Source: an uncultured Bacillota bacterium (GTDB taxonomy: Bacteria > Bacillota > Clostridia > Peptostreptococcales > Anaerovoracaceae). Taken from it: a stretch of 7,682 nucleotides of DNA. Of this stretch, positions 6,394-7,682 are shown one piece after another. The DNA lies in contig CAMNNG010000058.1 of assembly GCA_946545145.1 (NCBI GenBank), positions 1-7,682 on the forward strand, given 5' to 3'. A model generated the notes under the pieces. That model saw only the letters and a list, made by a program, of their open reading frames with translations. It made no database searches and was not told where the DNA came from. Positions within the stretch are counted from its first letter, which is position 1. Each line of letters opens with the position of its first letter. Both the position numbers and the translations under genes were made by a program.

Positions 6394-7002
6394 ATGAAAA
6401 GGATGAAATCGATACTTCCTGCAGTCGCTATGGCGGTGGTGATGGCAGCGGCGATGCTGCTTGCAGGATGCGGATCGGACAGCGGCGCGATGACTATCGG
6501 GCAGTACACGCCCGATGAGGCGCAGAAAGACATGTATGATCTGGCGGTCATGGGGACCAATGAATCTGCAGTCCTGAAATACGATGCAGGAACAGCGGTC
6601 AAGAATCTGACGGTCGGATACGAAGTCTACGAGAAGGGCAAACTGAAAGACGACATCGATGCGTTCGGGCTGTCTGCCGAAGAAAACAAGGCGATGAATG
6701 GTTTCATCGGGCTTTGGTTCGGTGTAAGCGAATCACGCATCAGCACTTCCGGAACTTCGACATCGGCTGTTACGTTCGATACGCCGTGGAAAAAACACAT
6801 AGAAGATCCTGCTTACTCATCCGGAACGGTAACGTCGACCGGCATCGATATCAAAAAGGGCGAAAAGGTATACATCTACGGTCACTTTGAGAAGAAGGGC
6901 GAAGGCGATATGACGATAACCGATCTCGATACTGTGATGAATGAGGATGGCGCGCTGGATCAGTACGATGAAGCTTACATCTTCTATGCGATTTTCAAAT
7001 AA
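6394..7002 (+). CDS. Predicted lipoprotein of unknown function
   Basis: 202 residues. The N terminus is a clear type II signal peptide: basic start (K2, R3, K5), a hydrophobic core at about 7-24 and the lipobox LLAGC with C26, so the mature protein should be lipid-anchored on the outer face of the membrane. After the anchor comes a short polar linker, then about 165 residues with alternating hydrophobic patterns suggesting a beta-rich globular domain (for example LTVGYEVYEKGKL and EKVYIYGHFEKK), a Ser/Thr-rich stretch near 115-130, and an acidic, aromatic C-terminal end. I do not recognise a domain family and see no catalytic motif. ATG 6394 is set by AAGGAGG at 6381-6387. It lies 17 bases after the asparaginase stop and 21 before the hydrate epimerase, so probably co-transcribed. 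Neither neighbour explains an extracytoplasmic protein. Confidence 0.85.
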   Translation: MKRMKSILPAVAMAVVMAAAMLLAGCGSDSGAMTIGQYTPDEAQKDMYDLAVMGTNESAVLKYDAGTAVKNLTVGYEVYEKGKLKDDIDAFGLSAEENKAMNGFIGLWFGVSESRISTSGTSTSAVTFDTPWKKHIEDPAYSSGTVTSTGIDIKKGEKVYIYGHFEKKGEGDMTITDLDTVMNEDGALDQYDEAYIFYAIFK

Positions 7003-7023
7003 AACGGCAAGGACATAATCAGA

Positions 7024-7680
7024 ATGGAAGAAAAGATAATTAGCGTCGCCGAAATGAGGGCGGCGGACAGATATACGATAGATGAGCTTGGCGTCCCGTC
7101 GAAGGAGCTGATGAGAAGGGCGGCGCAGGGCGTGTTCGATGCGGTCTTCGCGGGTGAAGAGGACATGGATCAGGACGCTCTCAGCACGGCGATCTTCTGC
7201 GGAAGCGGAAACAACGGCGGAGACGGATATGCTCTCGCGGAGATAATGACGGATGAGGGACTGGACGTCACTGTCGTCAGAGTGTCCGACAAGTTCTCCG
7301 AAGACGGAAAGTACTACTATGACAGATGCATCGCAAAGAATGTGCGGATGATGACGATAGATGAATTCCGCACGGCCGAGGAAGCGATCCCGGGTGCGGA
7401 GACGGAGTACGATACCTTCATCGACTGCATGCTCGGGACAGGTTTTTCGGGAGTCCCGAGAGAGCCCATAGCCGGAGCGATCAGGATGATCAACGAAGCC
7501 GGCGCGGACGGCGCGTTCGTCGTCGCAGTAGACATCAACAGCGGGATGAACGGCGACACCGGAGAGGCTGAGCTGGCTGTGAAGAGCGACCTTACGGTCT
7601 CGATCGGATATTACAAGACGGGCTTCTTCTCTGAAGAGGCAAAGGAGTGGATCGGCGAGCTCGTCAATGCTGAGATCGGC
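7024..7680 (+). CDS. nnrE: NAD(P)H-hydrate epimerase (YjeF N-terminal domain), 3' end cut by window edge
   Basis: Epimerises the R and S forms of damaged, hydrated NAD(P)H so the partner dehydratase can restore the cofactor; cytoplasmic metabolite repair. The 219 visible codons carry the YjeF_N fold signatures in order: an N-terminal helix ending in LMRRAA (29-34, usually LMERAG), the nucleotide-binding loop GSGNNGGDGYALA from G60, IDCMLGTGFSG with catalytic-site D134, VDINSG at 169-174 (usually VDxPSG, so N172 replaces Pro), and SDLTVSIGYYKTGF near the edge. The window ends about where the epimerase domain ends, so a stand-alone epimerase and an epimerase-dehydratase fusion (Nnr) cannot be told apart. 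The ribosome site is weak (AAGGA at 7009-7013, ten bases before ATG), but MEEK/ISVAEMRAAD matches the family's usual start. Third gene of the asparaginase run. Confidence 0.9.
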   Translation, partial: MEEKIISVAEMRAADRYTIDELGVPSKELMRRAAQGVFDAVFAGEEDMDQDALSTAIFCGSGNNGGDGYALAEIMTDEGLDVTVVRVSDKFSEDGKYYYDRCIAKNVRMMTIDEFRTAEEAIPGAETEYDTFIDCMLGTGFSGVPREPIAGAIRMINEAGADGAFVVAVDINSGMNGDTGEAELAVKSDLTVSIGYYKTGFFSEEAKEWIGELVNAEIG

Positions 7681-7682
7681 AT

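Noticed and set aside
1..7682. CRISPR array, insertion sequence, prophage, toxin-antitoxin or tRNA genes
   Set aside because: Read through both strands: no regularly spaced repeats, no transposase or integrase motifs, no cloverleaf-like segment. Nearly all sequence is accounted for by seven metabolic or envelope genes.

Overview
The window looks like ordinary housekeeping and accessory DNA from an anaerobic, amino-acid-fermenting bacterium, most likely a Bacillota/Clostridia lineage such as Eubacteriales family XIII. This is inferred from strong AGGAGG ribosome sites, frequent AGG/AGA and ATA codons, moderate-to-high GC, and the gene content (cysteine desulfidase family protein, type I asparaginase, lipoprotein with a type II signal peptide). 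The taxonomic call is tentative because no marker gene is present.

Layout, left to right. A nearly complete AqpZ-type aquaporin on the minus strand runs off the left edge (688 down to 2). A 184-base divergent intergenic region follows, carrying a promoter for each side. Next is a large plus-strand protein with two complete family-2 glycosyltransferase (GT-A) domains joined by a beta-rich middle part (873-3464), probably for cell-surface polysaccharide or teichoic-acid-like polymer synthesis. It converges, with an 18-base gap, on a minus-strand CyuA/YhaM-family Fe-S lyase (4808-3483). Upstream of that lies a small minus-strand GNAT acetyltransferase (5267-4962). A 98-base divergent promoter region then separates it from a plus-strand operon-like run: type I L-asparaginase (5366-6376), an orphan lipoprotein (6394-7002) and the start of an NAD(P)H-hydrate epimerase (7024 to the right edge).

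How the genes work together: asparaginase (asparagine to aspartate plus ammonia) and the cysteine/serine-lyase-like enzyme fit amino acid catabolism. The hydrate epimerase repairs damaged NAD(P)H, and the aquaporin moves water. The glycosyltransferase is a separate surface function. I see no phage, transposon, CRISPR, toxin-antitoxin or defence module, and no tRNA or rRNA. No intergenic stretch exceeds 300 bases.

I did not find a convincing undescribed system. The best second-look items are the apparently leaderless start of the glycosyltransferase, its GT2-beta-GT2 architecture, and the lyase that lacks the usual cysteine of the N-terminal GCTEP motif.
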